Counted from the stretch's first letter, positions 1 through 9,052 are shown. The stretch is DNA of 64,000 bases from Falsiroseomonas sp051433165 (GCF_051433165.1 NZ_JBHMFS010000006.1:62001-126000); one strand, 5' to 3'. A program made the numbers and translations. The notes: generated from the letters alone by a model not told the origin.

Positions 1-1458
1 CGTCGAAGGGTTGACCCCGAGTAGCGCGGCCGCCCGCGGCACGTCCTGCGCCACGCGGTCGAGTGCTGCTAGGATGTGCCGTTTCTCGACCTCTGCCAGC
101 GGCTGGAATGCCTCCGTCTGCTGCGGGGGCGCCAAGGGTACCGTCTCGTAAGACGCGAACATCTGAGCGGGTGGGGTCAGCGTGGGCAGGGGCGGCTCCA
201 TCGGCACGGCCAGCCGCGCATCGGGTTCAGTGGGTGGGGGGCCAGCGGGGTCCGGCACTGCGGCAGCCGGTCCCGCCGCGCCGCGCAGCAGCATCGGGGG
301 CAGCATGGACAGTTCCACCCGATCGCCATCGTGCAGCACCGCGATGTTGCGAACCACATTCTGCAACTGCCGCACATTCCCAGGCCAGGAGTAGGCGCGA
401 AGCACCTGCTCCACCTCCCAAGCGCAGCCGCGCAGGCGCTTCCCTTCCTCCCGCGCGAAAGCGGCCAGGAAATGACGTGCGATCAGCAGCCTGTCTTCGC
501 CGCGCTCACGCAGCGGCGGAAGGTGCAGCGGCACCACATAGAGGCGATAATACAGATCCTCCCGAAACCGCCCCGTCTCGACCTCAACCCACGGATCGCG
601 ATTGGTCGCCGATACGATGCGAACATCCACCTTTTCTGGGCGGGAGGCGCCTACCGGTTGGAAGGTGCCGGTCTGCACGAATCGCAACAGCTTGACCTGC
701 ATTTCGAGCGGCATTTCGCCAATCTCGTCGAGGAACAGGGTGCCGCCATCAGCGAGTTTCGCGGCGCCGGCACGGCTGTCCGTGGCGCCGGTGAACGCCC
801 CCTTCACATGGCCGAATATCTCGGACTCCAGAAGGTCCCGCGGGATGGCGCCACAGTTCAGGGTGATGAAGGCCCTGTCCCTACGCGGGCTGGCCCGATG
901 AATCGCGTCCGCCGCGAGTTCCTTTCCGGTACCACTTTCCCCGGTGATGAAGACGCTGGCCTTGCTCGCTGCAACGCTATCGATCGTCCGGTAGACGGCC
1001 TGCATGGCCGCCGAGGCGCCGATGAAGCCAAAGAAGCGATCGCGACCAAGCTGTGCCTTTGCCTCCCGCAACTCGGTCGCCAATGCGCGCTTCTCCAGCG
1101 CGTTCTGCAGCGTCACCGTCAGGCGCGCCTTGGCGTAGGGCTTGACGATGAAGTCAACGGCACCCTCGCGCATCGCCTCCACCGCATGGTTCACGCTGCC
1201 ATGCGCGGTGACGACGATGATAGCTGCCTCCACGCCCTCGGCACGAAGCCGGCGCATGGTCTCGAATCCGGAGAAATCCGGCAGTTCCAGATCCATGAGG
1301 ATGGCATCCGGGCGCCAGGCCTGAGCGATCTGGACTGCTTGTGCGCCAGTTTCCGCGACCCGGGTTTCCAGGCCGAGTGTCCGCAACAAGGCCCCAGCGA
1401 CTTCGGCCTGCGTCGGTGTATCCTCGACAATCAGGACCCGAGCCGCGGACGCGGCCAT
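1..1458 (-). CDS. Sigma-54-dependent response regulator (3' end outside window)
   Basis: NtrC-family activator that converts phosphorelay input into sigma-54 transcription. The receiver domain spans about residues 6-120 with phosphoacceptor Asp56 (LMDLELPD) and the conserved Lys in IVKPY. The AAA+ domain follows, with Walker A GESGTGKE at 173-180 and the sigma-54 contact motif GAFTGA at 220-225. A Pro-rich linker then leads to the start of the Fis-type helix-turn-helix (VPRAAALLGVNPS), which runs off the left edge. The ATG at 1458 gives a standard receiver N-terminus. It lies just downstream of an Hpt gene on the same strand, which suggests the two share a phosphorelay. The cognate kinase is not in the window. 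The family is certain; the target genes are unknown. Confidence 0.93.
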   Translation of the reverse strand, partial: MAASAARVLIVEDTPTQAEVAGALLRTLGLETRVAETGAQAVQIAQAWRPDAILMDLELPDFSGFETMRRLRAEGVEAAIIVVTAHGSVNHAVEAMREGAVDFIVKPYAKARLTVTLQNALEKRALATELREAKAQLGRDRFFGFIGASAAMQAVYRTIDSVAASKASVFITGESGTGKELAADAIHRASPRRDRAFITLNCGAIPRDLLESEIFGHVKGAFTGATDSRAGAAKLADGGTLFLDEIGEMPLEMQVKLLRFVQTGTFQPVGASRPEKVDVRIVSATNRDPWVEVETGRFREDLYYRLYVVPLHLPPLRERGEDRLLIARHFLAAFAREEGKRLRGCAWEVEQVLRAYSWPGNVRQLQNVVRNIAVLHDGDRVELSMLPPMLLRGAAGPAAAVPDPAGPPPTEPDARLAVPMEPPLPTLTPPAQMFASYETVPLAPPQQTEAFQPLAEVEKRHILAALDRVAQDVPRAAALLGVNPST

Positions 1459-1464
1459 GCGGCG

Positions 1465-1812
1465 CTAGCTCGCCCCGGGCGGGTGCTCCGCCAAGGCGGA
1501 CAGTTCGGCCAGCGCCTGGGCTGCTTCCTGCCTGACCTGAAGCGCCAAGGCACGCGGGTCGGCGGCGTTGCGATGATCCATGGCGATCCGCGCAACCTGC
1601 TCCAGGCGCCGCGCGCCTACGGCGGCGGCTGCGCCGGCAAGGCTGTGCGCCGACCGCCTGTAACCTTCCTCATCGCCAGCAGCGACGGCCTCTTCCAAAA
1701 GCCGCGCCAGCCGCCCCAGGTCGTCCTCGAACGTCCGCAGGATTCGCACGAAATCCTCGCGCGGTAGGTCCGACGCAAGCTGTCCAGCGATTTCCGGGTC
1801 AATTGCGCTCAC
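1465..1812 (-). CDS. Hpt (histidine phosphotransfer) domain protein
   Basis: A 115-residue stand-alone Hpt four-helix protein that would relay phosphoryl groups between a hybrid kinase and a response regulator in the cytoplasm. The phosphorylatable His is residue 56 in RSAHSLAGAAAAVGA, matching the Hpt signature H-x-L-x-G. The start is a GTG at 1812. It ends 6 bp before the sigma-54 response regulator starts, so the two are almost certainly co-transcribed and the regulator is the likely partner. No kinase gene lies nearby, so the phosphodonor must be encoded elsewhere. Confidence 0.85.
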   Translation of the reverse strand: MSAIDPEIAGQLASDLPREDFVRILRTFEDDLGRLARLLEEAVAAGDEEGYRRSAHSLAGAAAAVGARRLEQVARIAMDHRNAADPRALALQVRQEAAQALAELSALAEHPPGAS

Positions 1813-1881
1813 GGTCTATTTCTCGCATTGCAGGGCAATCCGGTCAACGCGTGCGGCGTTTCGAAGGCATCGAGACCGCCC

Positions 1882-2847
1882 CTACTGCACCCGCTGGTCC
1901 AGGGCCCGGAGGCCGAACAAGTCACGGGCCGCGGCACGCGCCATCGTGCTGCTCGGCTGCTGGGCAAAGGCCGAAAGCCGCAGAAGTGCGGCCTGGACAC
2001 GAAGCCCAGCCAGCGCCGCACAATCGGCCTCCAGTGCCAGATGGCTGGTCCTGCACTGCTGCACGGCGTCCGCATCCAACCGGCTGACCGGCGGGGCATA
2101 GGCATCCGCAACGCGGCGGCGCGCGGTGCGCCGCGCCTGGCCCTCGGAGCCATCCGGATCCACCGCGCGCACCAGCCGATCCGCCAGGCTGCGCGGCAGA
2201 CAGCCAGCGGGCGCGCAGGCCGCGAGATGCAACCAAAGGTCCCAATCCTCGGCGCGCTGCAGTTGCTCGTTGAAGCCGCCTACGGCACGCAGCAGCGCGG
2301 TGCGGGCCATGACGGTGGAGGTCGCCACCACCGGCTCCGCATAGATGACCGCCTGGGCGTCCCGGTCCAGGATGAAGGCCTCACGCCGCATGCTATGGCG
2401 CGCGACAAAGGCCCGGCAGCGGCCAAAGCCCGTGGCAAGCTCGGTGCCGTCTTCGGCGAAGCGGCGATGCTCGGTGAAGGAGAAGCCGATATCGGGGTAC
2501 AGCCGGTGCAGCTCCATCTGCGCAGTCATCTTGCCACGCCGCCATCTGTCATCGGCGTCGAGAAAGGCAACCAGCGGCGCCTGTGCCGCCGCAAGACCGG
2601 CGTTGCGCGCCGCCGCCGGCCCGGCCGCGGTCGTGGCCAGGGGCCGCACCCGACGATCGTAGGCCGCGATGCCGCGGAGGTAGCCGCCCGTCCCATCCTG
2701 GGATCCGTCATCGACAGCCAGGATTTCGATCTCGTTTGAAGCGCCAAGCGAGGCGATCGCACCCGGCAGCCAACGCAAGGCGTTGCGGGCGGGGATCACG
2801 ACACTGAGCCGGGGCTGGGGGTGCAAGACGGACCTCTCGATTTGCAT
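1882..2847 (-). CDS. Family 2 glycosyltransferase
   Basis: A 321-residue GT-A-fold glycosyltransferase of the GT2 type, which transfers a nucleotide-activated sugar to a glycan or lipid acceptor at the cytoplasmic face of the membrane. The N-terminal signature LSVVIPARNALRWLP is followed by AVDDGSQDGT (UDP-sugar binding), the metal-binding FLDADDRW near residue 96, and a C-terminal RAEDWDLWLHLA corresponding to the ED-W motif. There are no transmembrane segments. Donor and acceptor cannot be told from sequence. It is the first gene of the leftward GT-Hpt-regulator stretch, with about 70 bp to the Hpt gene. Confidence 0.85.
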   Translation of the reverse strand: MQIERSVLHPQPRLSVVIPARNALRWLPGAIASLGASNEIEILAVDDGSQDGTGGYLRGIAAYDRRVRPLATTAAGPAAARNAGLAAAQAPLVAFLDADDRWRRGKMTAQMELHRLYPDIGFSFTEHRRFAEDGTELATGFGRCRAFVARHSMRREAFILDRDAQAVIYAEPVVATSTVMARTALLRAVGGFNEQLQRAEDWDLWLHLAACAPAGCLPRSLADRLVRAVDPDGSEGQARRTARRRVADAYAPPVSRLDADAVQQCRTSHLALEADCAALAGLRVQAALLRLSAFAQQPSSTMARAAARDLFGLRALDQRVQ

Positions 2848-2946
2848 CGGGCGACCAGGAATGGGGTCGCCATGAGGTCCTCACTGCATGCGGCGTACCG
2901 GCAACCTGCATCGCATTTTGCGAATCCTGAGGCGGTGCCGCTTTGG

Positions 2947-3633
2947 TCAGCGGGCGCCGTAGCGCAGCAGCATGGCGCGCAGCGGGTCGGCGCCCGGATT
3001 ATGCGCCTCCATCGCCACCACGATCTGCCGCGCGGCATGGTCGCGTCCGTAATAGGCGCGTGCGGAGTTCGGCCGGTAGGACAGCACCGACCCGGACAGG
3101 GACACTCCGGCAAACAGGCCCCGCGACTTGGCAATCGCCACGATATCGGCGCCCGCGGCCGCCGTGGTGCTGCCCTGGATTCCACCGCCGATGGTGGCGA
3201 AGACGAGCGAGGCGTCCGCACCGACCTTGAACTGGCTGTCCATGATCGCCTGAAGCCCACGATCGCTCATGATCATCATGGCCACCATGGCATCCTGCAC
3301 GCCGATCTGCAGGCCGATGCTGCCGGACGCGAGGCCATAGAAAGCGGGCGATGACCAGGACCCGGCGCCGTCCCGGCCGACCAGGACGCAGGACCCGCCC
3401 TCCCCGCCCAGGATGAAGCCGGCGCGGAAGACGCGCGGGCAGACCATGACCGCCCGCGCCCGTTGCAGGAAGCCGATCGCATCGGCCGTCATATCGCCGG
3501 TGCTCATCAATTCCTGCACCGCAAGCGTCGCGCGGTCGACCAGCGCCTGTTCTTCCTGCTGCGCGACCGCCGGCAGGGACACCACCGGCAGGGAGAACAG
3601 CAGCCCGATGGCAAGCATCATCCCACGGAACAT
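2947..3633 (-). CDS. SYLF-domain lipid-binding protein (Ysc84 family), copy 1
   Basis: A 228-residue secreted or periplasmic protein with a hydrophobic signal sequence (about residues 1-25, ending AVAQ) followed by a full SYLF/DUF500 domain. Visible family hallmarks are FLQRARAVMVCPRVFRAGF, the glycine-rich GGEGGSCVLVGRDG and the SSPAFYGLASGSIGLQIG stretch. SYLF domains bind anionic phospholipids in eukaryotic members; the bacterial role is poorly defined. A second SYLF gene lies at 49199-49765. It is monocistronic here. Confidence 0.87.
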   Translation of the reverse strand: MFRGMMLAIGLLFSLPVVSLPAVAQQEEQALVDRATLAVQELMSTGDMTADAIGFLQRARAVMVCPRVFRAGFILGGEGGSCVLVGRDGAGSWSSPAFYGLASGSIGLQIGVQDAMVAMMIMSDRGLQAIMDSQFKVGADASLVFATIGGGIQGSTTAAAGADIVAIAKSRGLFAGVSLSGSVLSYRPNSARAYYGRDHAARQIVVAMEAHNPGADPLRAMLLRYGAR

Positions 3634-3720
3634 GAAAAGCCCCCCGCAACCCTATGTCGGGGAACACTCTACATGCCTGCGACTCGGGTGTCCAAGGCGA
3701 AGCGACAGGGCGCCGGAGCC

Positions 3721-4356
3721 CTATTCCGTGGCGGGCAGGGTGAAGGGCTCTTCATTCACCGCGGCCACGCGCCAATCCGCTCCGTGCCGCTCCAGCCGGG
3801 TCATGGACAGGTTCCGGACCGAGAAGATCAGCGCCTGGTGTGGGCTCAGCCCCATCGCCTGTGCGATCGCCGCACGAATCGAGCCGCCATGCGCGACGAT
3901 CACGATGTCGCGGCCCGGCGTGTCCTGCACCAGCCGGTCCAGCACCGCCGAGACCCGCTCCACCACCTCGGCAAAGGATTCGCCTCCCGGCGGCTTCTCC
4001 TCCGCCGCATGGGGCCAGAAGGGGTGCGGCGGGTGGCGGATCAGGGCTGCGAAGCGTTCGTGCGACAAGCCCTGCCATTCGCCCAGATTTTGTTCCGCGA
4101 GATCCGGCTCCACCACCAGCGGCGTCGGCGCGTAGCCGGCCGCAAAGATGGCGGCCGCGGTGGCGCGGGTGCGGGAGAGTGGCGTCACGACCCAGCGCGC
4201 ACCCTCCGGCAGCCGCGCCGCCAGCCAGCGATAGGCCGCGGCCTCCTGCCGCAAGGCGAGCTCGCATAGGGCAACATCCATGCTGCCGTAGACGACGGCG
4301 CGGGCGGAGGGCTCCACCAGCGCATGACGGACAAGAAACAACCGGGTGATCTGCAC
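3721..4356 (-). CDS. Histidine phosphatase (phosphoglycerate mutase-like) family protein
   Basis: A 211-residue member of histidine phosphatase clade 1. The phospho-accepting RH motif is at residues 10-11 (LFLVRHALVEP), a downstream acid is in PGGESFAEVVERV, and the second catalytic His is in IVAHGGSIRAAIA. The size and pattern fit cobalamin-type alpha-ribazole phosphatases or broad-specificity sugar phosphatases, but the neighbours do not settle the substrate. It starts 9 bp after the stop of the degenerate EAL-like gene upstream, so the three leftward genes 6668-3721 probably form one operon. Confidence 0.86.
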   Translation of the reverse strand: MQITRLFLVRHALVEPSARAVVYGSMDVALCELALRQEAAAYRWLAARLPEGARWVVTPLSRTRATAAAIFAAGYAPTPLVVEPDLAEQNLGEWQGLSHERFAALIRHPPHPFWPHAAEEKPPGGESFAEVVERVSAVLDRLVQDTPGRDIVIVAHGGSIRAAIAQAMGLSPHQALIFSVRNLSMTRLERHGADWRVAAVNEEPFTLPATE

Positions 4357-4365
4357 GGCCCCGGT

Positions 4366-5517
4366 CTAGCCGGAGCGCCGACGCTCCACCAGAGCACCCT
4401 GGAAGACGCGGATCCCGACTTCCCACCCCCAGGCGATGGCGGCAGGACGATCGACGCCGACCAGGACCACCTGCTCCGGCCGCAGCAAAGCCCGGTCGAG
4501 GCAGGCCGGCGTTGCCACCGGCAGGTCGGCCGACCAGCGCAGCCGCAGAAAATCCAGTTCCAGACGCTCCGGCGGCAGGACCGCGAGCAATTCGGGTGGT
4601 GCGTCATCCAGCGCCGTCCGGTACCCGCGACCCCGCGCCGTGTCACGCGCGGTGATGAACCCGGCCGGGTCCGCCAGGATATCCGCAGGTCTGAAAGCCA
4701 GCGTGATGTCCTGTCGCCGCCCGGATGGCAGGCTGCTGTCAAATCGCTGAAAGGCCGGTGTCGCCAGCGTGGCCGGCACCACCGCCAGGCCAACGCGGCG
4801 CCAGGCGAGTTGCACCGCCGGCCGCCCAATCTCGGCCAACATCCGTAGCTCCGCCAAGCGCGCCAGCCGCCGCTGGAGGGCGGAGCAGCTCCCGATATCG
4901 ACGCCCGGCAGCACGGCCTCCGCCAGGCTGCCCCAGGCGAGGCGCCGATCCTCCCAAAGCGACTCCGCAGGTTCCCCCTCGGGGTCAAGTCGGCAGACGC
5001 CCTGCGCGATCGTCATCGCCTCCAGATCCGCCTGTGCCAGCGCCCGCTCGGCCATGGCCAGGTCGAAGCTGTTGATGGGGCTGGCATCCGCCACCACCCG
5101 GGGTGCCTCGTCGATCTGCCCCATACCCAGGCTTTCGGCGGTGATCGCCAGCAACTGCGCGGCCCCGGCCGGCAATCGCATGGCCTGCACTGCCTCGCCG
5201 GCCGCGGCATCCAGCGTCCGCAGCAGCGCGAGGCGGGCGGTCTCCAGCACCAGACCCGGCGGGGCGGAAACCGCCACCACATCGCCGTTGGGCAGGTCGA
5301 AGACACGGGTGCGCGCCGCGGCGAGAACCGGCTCCAGCGCATCGCGCAGCAGCCGCTGGTGATGTGGCCGGCGCGCCGCGGGTCCGAGGCCGGACAGGCG
5401 AAGGTGCAGCACCTCCCGCACCGCATTCGCGGCGACGCTTTCCCGGACCAGCGTTGCCAGCTCGGCGGCGGCGCGGACCCCGCCCGGGCGCCGGTCGCCG
5501 TCGATCTCGACCCTCAT
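4366..5517 (-). CDS. Degenerate EAL-like protein, second of a tandem pair
   Basis: A 383-residue protein with no clear catalytic signature. Its C-terminal half follows the EAL phosphodiesterase layout: RGRGYRTALDDAPPELL aligns with the G-x-x-iaLDDFGtGyss block, LPPERLELDFLRLRW with the lp-d-lKID block (Lys replaced by Glu), and VVLVGVDRPAAIAWGW...GIRVFQGALV with the vAEGVET...QGyl block (the catalytic Glu is gone). The EAL tripeptide itself is not visible. I infer an inactive EAL fold, perhaps a c-di-GMP sensor or scaffold. The ATG overlaps the upstream gene's stop (ATGA), so the two EAL-like proteins are translationally coupled. Confidence 0.6.
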   Translation of the reverse strand: MRVEIDGDRRPGGVRAAAELATLVRESVAANAVREVLHLRLSGLGPAARRPHHQRLLRDALEPVLAAARTRVFDLPNGDVVAVSAPPGLVLETARLALLRTLDAAAGEAVQAMRLPAGAAQLLAITAESLGMGQIDEAPRVVADASPINSFDLAMAERALAQADLEAMTIAQGVCRLDPEGEPAESLWEDRRLAWGSLAEAVLPGVDIGSCSALQRRLARLAELRMLAEIGRPAVQLAWRRVGLAVVPATLATPAFQRFDSSLPSGRRQDITLAFRPADILADPAGFITARDTARGRGYRTALDDAPPELLAVLPPERLELDFLRLRWSADLPVATPACLDRALLRPEQVVLVGVDRPAAIAWGWEVGIRVFQGALVERRRSG

Positions 5518-6668
5518 GCGGCGGGCCGGGCCGGTGCGGCTGCCGGCTGGAAGTTGGCCGCGCTGAGCGCCGCCGAGACCGGCAGTGCAACCTGAAGCCC
5601 CGGCCCGGCCTCGGCGGCGGGCCCCTCAAGCAGGCGCAGCCCACAATTCCCGGCCCAATCCAGGGCCACGTCATCACACACCCCGGCAAGAATGATACGC
5701 CCGGGGTCGGCCCGGCGCAGTGCCGACATGGCGGCTGGCGCCGCCAGGGCCGGAGACCAGGTGATGCGAAGCCAATCAGCCGGCAGCGCCTCGATCGCCA
5801 GTAGGCGGAGCGCAGCGGCGTCGATTCCCTCAAGCTCCAGCGCCCACCCTTGCAGGGCCAGGCTTTCCCGCCGAGCTTGCAGGGCGGCCGGATTGGCGGC
5901 CATCTCCAGCCCCAGCGTCGCCACCAGCGCACCGCGCCCGCCTCCGCTGCCGCCGTCGCCACGGCCACTCAGCGGCGCCGGCGGCACGGGCAGATGAAGC
6001 GGCCCCGGCAGCGAACTGCCCATCAGTTCCCGCCGCTGCGACGGATCTCCAATTGCGATCAGCAGCCTTGCTGCCAGGGTACGCGTTGCGTGATCGAGCA
6101 GATCTGCATCGCGGCCCAGGCCGCCGAGCAGGCAGGCCAATGGCTGGCGCCCAATCGAGAGACGCAGGAAGGCGGGCCTAGCCGGGCCGCCCGAGGGATC
6201 CAGGCGCATCCCGGTGACCCGTCGCACCACCCGCTCCAGCGGCAGGGCACGCAACCACGCGTCGAGGCAGGCCAAGGCCGGGCCGGTGCCAGTTGGGCCA
6301 GGCGCCCCGGCCTCCGCCGCGGTCGCATAGGCCTGCAGCGCCGCAGCATCCCGCTCCAGCGACCAGAGTCCGGTGACCTGGCTTCCGATCAGCCGGTCGA
6401 TCAGCCCACGAAGCCGCACCGCCCGGCCAGCTTCGGCGCCGATCAGAAGCAATTCTTCATTTGGTCCATCCAGCACCACCCCGCCCGCGGCAAGCGCGCC
6501 TTCCTGCAGTAGCGCGCGGGCCACACGACGCCGGTGCGGCGGCATCGCCGGGACCCGTAGCGCCACCCGACCCATGGGGTTGCGCAGCGCCTCCCGCATC
6601 ACGGCGAGCAGCGGCGTCTGAAAGCCGGCGGCTGCGGCCGCGGTGGTTGAGTTGGAACCTTCGGACAT
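5514..6668 (-). CDS. Degenerate EAL-like protein, first of a tandem pair
   Basis: A 384-residue cytoplasmic protein beginning MSEGSNS at the ATG at 6668; an upstream in-frame TTG at 6734 would overlap the divergent gene and is less likely. The C-terminal part keeps the outline of an EAL domain (LALQGWALELEGIDAAALRLL, then LPADWLRITW, then RIILAGVCDDVALDWAGNCGLRLLEGP) but has lost the metal-binding DD pair, the Lys and the catalytic Glu. A Gly/Ser-rich insert sits in the middle. It overlaps the following gene by 4 nt. The family assignment rests on pattern order rather than on diagnostic residues, so treat the function as unknown. Confidence 0.55.
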   Translation of the reverse strand: MSEGSNSTTAAAAAGFQTPLLAVMREALRNPMGRVALRVPAMPPHRRRVARALLQEGALAAGGVVLDGPNEELLLIGAEAGRAVRLRGLIDRLIGSQVTGLWSLERDAAALQAYATAAEAGAPGPTGTGPALACLDAWLRALPLERVVRRVTGMRLDPSGGPARPAFLRLSIGRQPLACLLGGLGRDADLLDHATRTLAARLLIAIGDPSQRRELMGSSLPGPLHLPVPPAPLSGRGDGGSGGGRGALVATLGLEMAANPAALQARRESLALQGWALELEGIDAAALRLLAIEALPADWLRITWSPALAAPAAMSALRRADPGRIILAGVCDDVALDWAGNCGLRLLEGPAAEAGPGLQVALPVSAALSAANFQPAAAPARPAA

Positions 6669-6733
6669 GTTGCGTGAGACCGCGAGGATCGGGATGGCGA
6701 CGGCGCCCCCGGCCCGGCTACAGTCCACTCGCA

Positions 6734-7477
6734 ATGGCTACCAGACAATTAATCGGCGCAACGTCCACAGCGTTCTCACTGGCGCCGGCGCCCGGCTCGC
6801 TCCCGGCGGGCAAGCGGATATACGCGATCGGTGATACCCATGGCTGTTTTGCGCGGCTGGCCGATCTGCACGGAATGATCATCGCAGACCTGGCGGCGCG
6901 CCCGATCGCCCAGCCTCTGCTGCTTCATCTGGGGGACTATGTCGATCGCGGCCCCGACAGCGCCGGCGTGCTGGCCCGGCTGGCGCAGCCGATACCGGGC
7001 CTGCCCATGGTGAACCTGATGGGCAACCACGACCGCATGATGCTGGATGCATTGGCCCAGGGAGCGGCAACGGAGGCCGTCTCGCTCTGGCTGCTCAATG
7101 GCGCGGGCCCGACCCTGGAAAGCTACGGCGCATCGCCCCGCAAGCCGGAGAGCTGGGCGCGGATCCCGACGGTACATCTCCAACTGCTGCACGCCTGCCG
7201 CACCAGCTTCGCTGCAGGTGGCTATCTGTTCGTTCACGCGGGCATCCGACCTGACCGCGCGCTGGACAGGCAGGATGATGCGGACCTGCTCTGGATCCGG
7301 GAGCCCTTCCTGTCCTGGCGCGGGGCGCTACCGGCTGTTGTTGTGCACGGGCACACCCCAGCGCCCGGCCCGGAGATCCGCCCACACAGGGTTGGCCTCG
7401 ACACCGGCGCGGTTATGGGCGGGGACCTGACCTGCGGCGTGTTCGAAACGAACCAGATTGGTTTCCTGCGTGCCTGA
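6734..7477 (+). CDS. Serine/threonine-type metallophosphatase
   Basis: A 247-residue calcineurin-like phosphoesterase of the PrpA/bacteriophage lambda phosphatase type. All metal-ligand motifs are present in order: GDTHGCF near residue 34, GDYVDRGPDS near 69, GNHDRMM near 97, then a late VHAGIRPDRAL and VVHGHTP. Such enzymes dephosphorylate proteins or Ap4A-type nucleotides with two metal ions. The ATG at 6734 is used because upstream residues are low-complexity read-through. It is transcribed divergently from the degenerate EAL pair, with 65 bp between starts. Confidence 0.9.
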   Translation: MATRQLIGATSTAFSLAPAPGSLPAGKRIYAIGDTHGCFARLADLHGMIIADLAARPIAQPLLLHLGDYVDRGPDSAGVLARLAQPIPGLPMVNLMGNHDRMMLDALAQGAATEAVSLWLLNGAGPTLESYGASPRKPESWARIPTVHLQLLHACRTSFAAGGYLFVHAGIRPDRALDRQDDADLLWIREPFLSWRGALPAVVVHGHTPAPGPEIRPHRVGLDTGAVMGGDLTCGVFETNQIGFLRA

Positions 7478-7560
7478 GGGCCGTTTTCCGGCGCTGCTTT
7501 CGGGACGCGCACCGCCAGCGTGCCTTGCACCGAGCGCGGCGTTTGCGCTACGCCAGCAGG

Positions 7561-9051
7561 ATGCAAGGCCCCGCGCCCGCCGATCTACCCATGCCAGAAA
7601 TCCCGGTCGGCGAACTGACCGAGGCGGTGCGCCTCCTCAAGCGCGCCTCGGTTCTTGTTGTCGGCGACGCCATGTTGGATCGTTACGTCTATGGGCAGGT
7701 TGAACGGGTCAGTCCGGAAGCCCCCGTCGCCGTCCTGGCGGTCGAGCGGGAAGTCGCGATGCCCGGCGGGGCCGGCAACGTGGTCCGCAACCTCACGGCG
7801 CTAGGCGTGGCGGTCGCCTTCGTATCGGTGGTGGGTGACGATCAGGCGGGCAGTGACCTGACTGGTCTGATCGGCGGCCAGCCGAATGTGGAGCCCTGGC
7901 TTCTGGTGCAGGGCGGACGCGCCACCACCACCAAGACACGCTTCATCGCTGCCGGTCAGCAATTGCTGCGGGCCGATCACGAGATGCCCGGCCCGATCCA
8001 TCCGCGCCTGGCGGAACGCCTGGTGCGGATTGCCGCCGATGCCGTGGCCGCGACCACGGTGATGGTCTTGTCCGACTACAACAAGGGTGTACTCTCCGGT
8101 GACACCGCCCAGCGCCTGATTGCCGCCGCGCGCGGCGCCGGGCGGCGTGTGGTGGTTGACCCCAAGGGCATCGATTACGCGCGGTATGCCGGCGCCGACC
8201 TCATCACCCCCAACCGCGCCGAGCTGAAGCTGGCGACCGGCATGCCGGTGGACACGGAAGCCGCCCTGGTTGCCGCAGCTGAGCGTTTGCGGGCGGATCA
8301 CGGATTCGGCGCCGTGCTGGTAACCCGCAGCGAGGACGGCATGACCCTGGTGGCCGCCGAGGGCGTGCGTCACTTCCCCGCGGAAGCCCCTGAGGTACAC
8401 GATGTCTCCGGCGCTGGGGACACGGTGGTGGCGGTCGTCGCGGCAGGCCTTGCGGCCGGGTTGTCCGCGCTGGTGTCCGCGCGGCTGGCAAATATTGGTG
8501 CAGGCATCGTGGTTGGCAAAGTCGGCACCGCCGTGGCGCGCGAGAGCGACCTGCTAGAGGCGCTGACGCCGGAACGGGGCGCCCTGCGAAAGGTCGTATC
8601 GCGCGCCCAGGCGCAGGAACAGGTGGAGCGCTGGCGTCGGCGTGGCTGGCGCATCGGCTTCACCAATGGCTGCTTCGACCTTCTGCACCCTGGCCATGTC
8701 CACCTACTGGAACAGGCACGGTCCTGGTGCGACCGCCTCGTGGTCGGGATGAACGCGGATTCCAGCGTGAAGCGCCTGAAGGGCGAAACCCGGCCGATCC
8801 AGGGCGAGGCCGCCCGCGCCGCCGTGCTCGCCTCCCTGGCCTCTGTGGATCTGGTCACAGTGTTCGAGGAGGACACGCCCCTCGAATTGCTGCGTCTGCT
8901 GCGGCCGGAAATTCTGGTGAAGGGCGCTGACTACACCGTGGACAAGGTGGTCGGCGCCGATCTGGTGACCGATTGGGGCGGGCAGGTGCGCCTTGCAGCC
9001 CTTCTGCCTGGCCAGAGCACCACGGCCACCGTCGCCCGCATCCGCGGCTGA
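7561..9051 (+). CDS. hldE: Bifunctional heptose-7-phosphate kinase / heptose-1-phosphate adenylyltransferase
   Basis: HldE (RfaE) phosphorylates D-glycero-D-manno-heptose 7-phosphate and later adenylylates heptose 1-phosphate, making ADP-heptose for the lipopolysaccharide core. From the ATG at 7561 it is 496 residues. The N-terminal ribokinase-fold domain shows VVGDAMLDRYVYG, GGAGNVVRNL and the catalytic-loop motif SGAGDTVVA. The C-terminal nucleotidyltransferase shows FTNGCFDLLHPGHVHLLEQA (HxGH near residue 378). The length matches the fused enterobacterial enzyme (477 residues). An upstream TTG at 7525 is a less likely start. The gene implies a heptose-containing LPS. Confidence 0.95.
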   Translation: MQGPAPADLPMPEIPVGELTEAVRLLKRASVLVVGDAMLDRYVYGQVERVSPEAPVAVLAVEREVAMPGGAGNVVRNLTALGVAVAFVSVVGDDQAGSDLTGLIGGQPNVEPWLLVQGGRATTTKTRFIAAGQQLLRADHEMPGPIHPRLAERLVRIAADAVAATTVMVLSDYNKGVLSGDTAQRLIAAARGAGRRVVVDPKGIDYARYAGADLITPNRAELKLATGMPVDTEAALVAAAERLRADHGFGAVLVTRSEDGMTLVAAEGVRHFPAEAPEVHDVSGAGDTVVAVVAAGLAAGLSALVSARLANIGAGIVVGKVGTAVARESDLLEALTPERGALRKVVSRAQAQEQVERWRRRGWRIGFTNGCFDLLHPGHVHLLEQARSWCDRLVVGMNADSSVKRLKGETRPIQGEAARAAVLASLASVDLVTVFEEDTPLELLRLLRPEILVKGADYTVDKVVGADLVTDWGGQVRLAALLPGQSTTATVARIRG

Positions 9052-9052
9052 T

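Noticed and set aside
76..1767. Long + strand frame covering the sigma-54 regulator
   Set aside because: It is antisense to a clear NtrC-type protein; GC-rich genomes give long shadow frames and the translated sequence has no family features.
6668..6734. Upstream TTG start for the first EAL-like gene
   Set aside because: It would overlap the divergent metallophosphatase start and adds a non-conserved leader.
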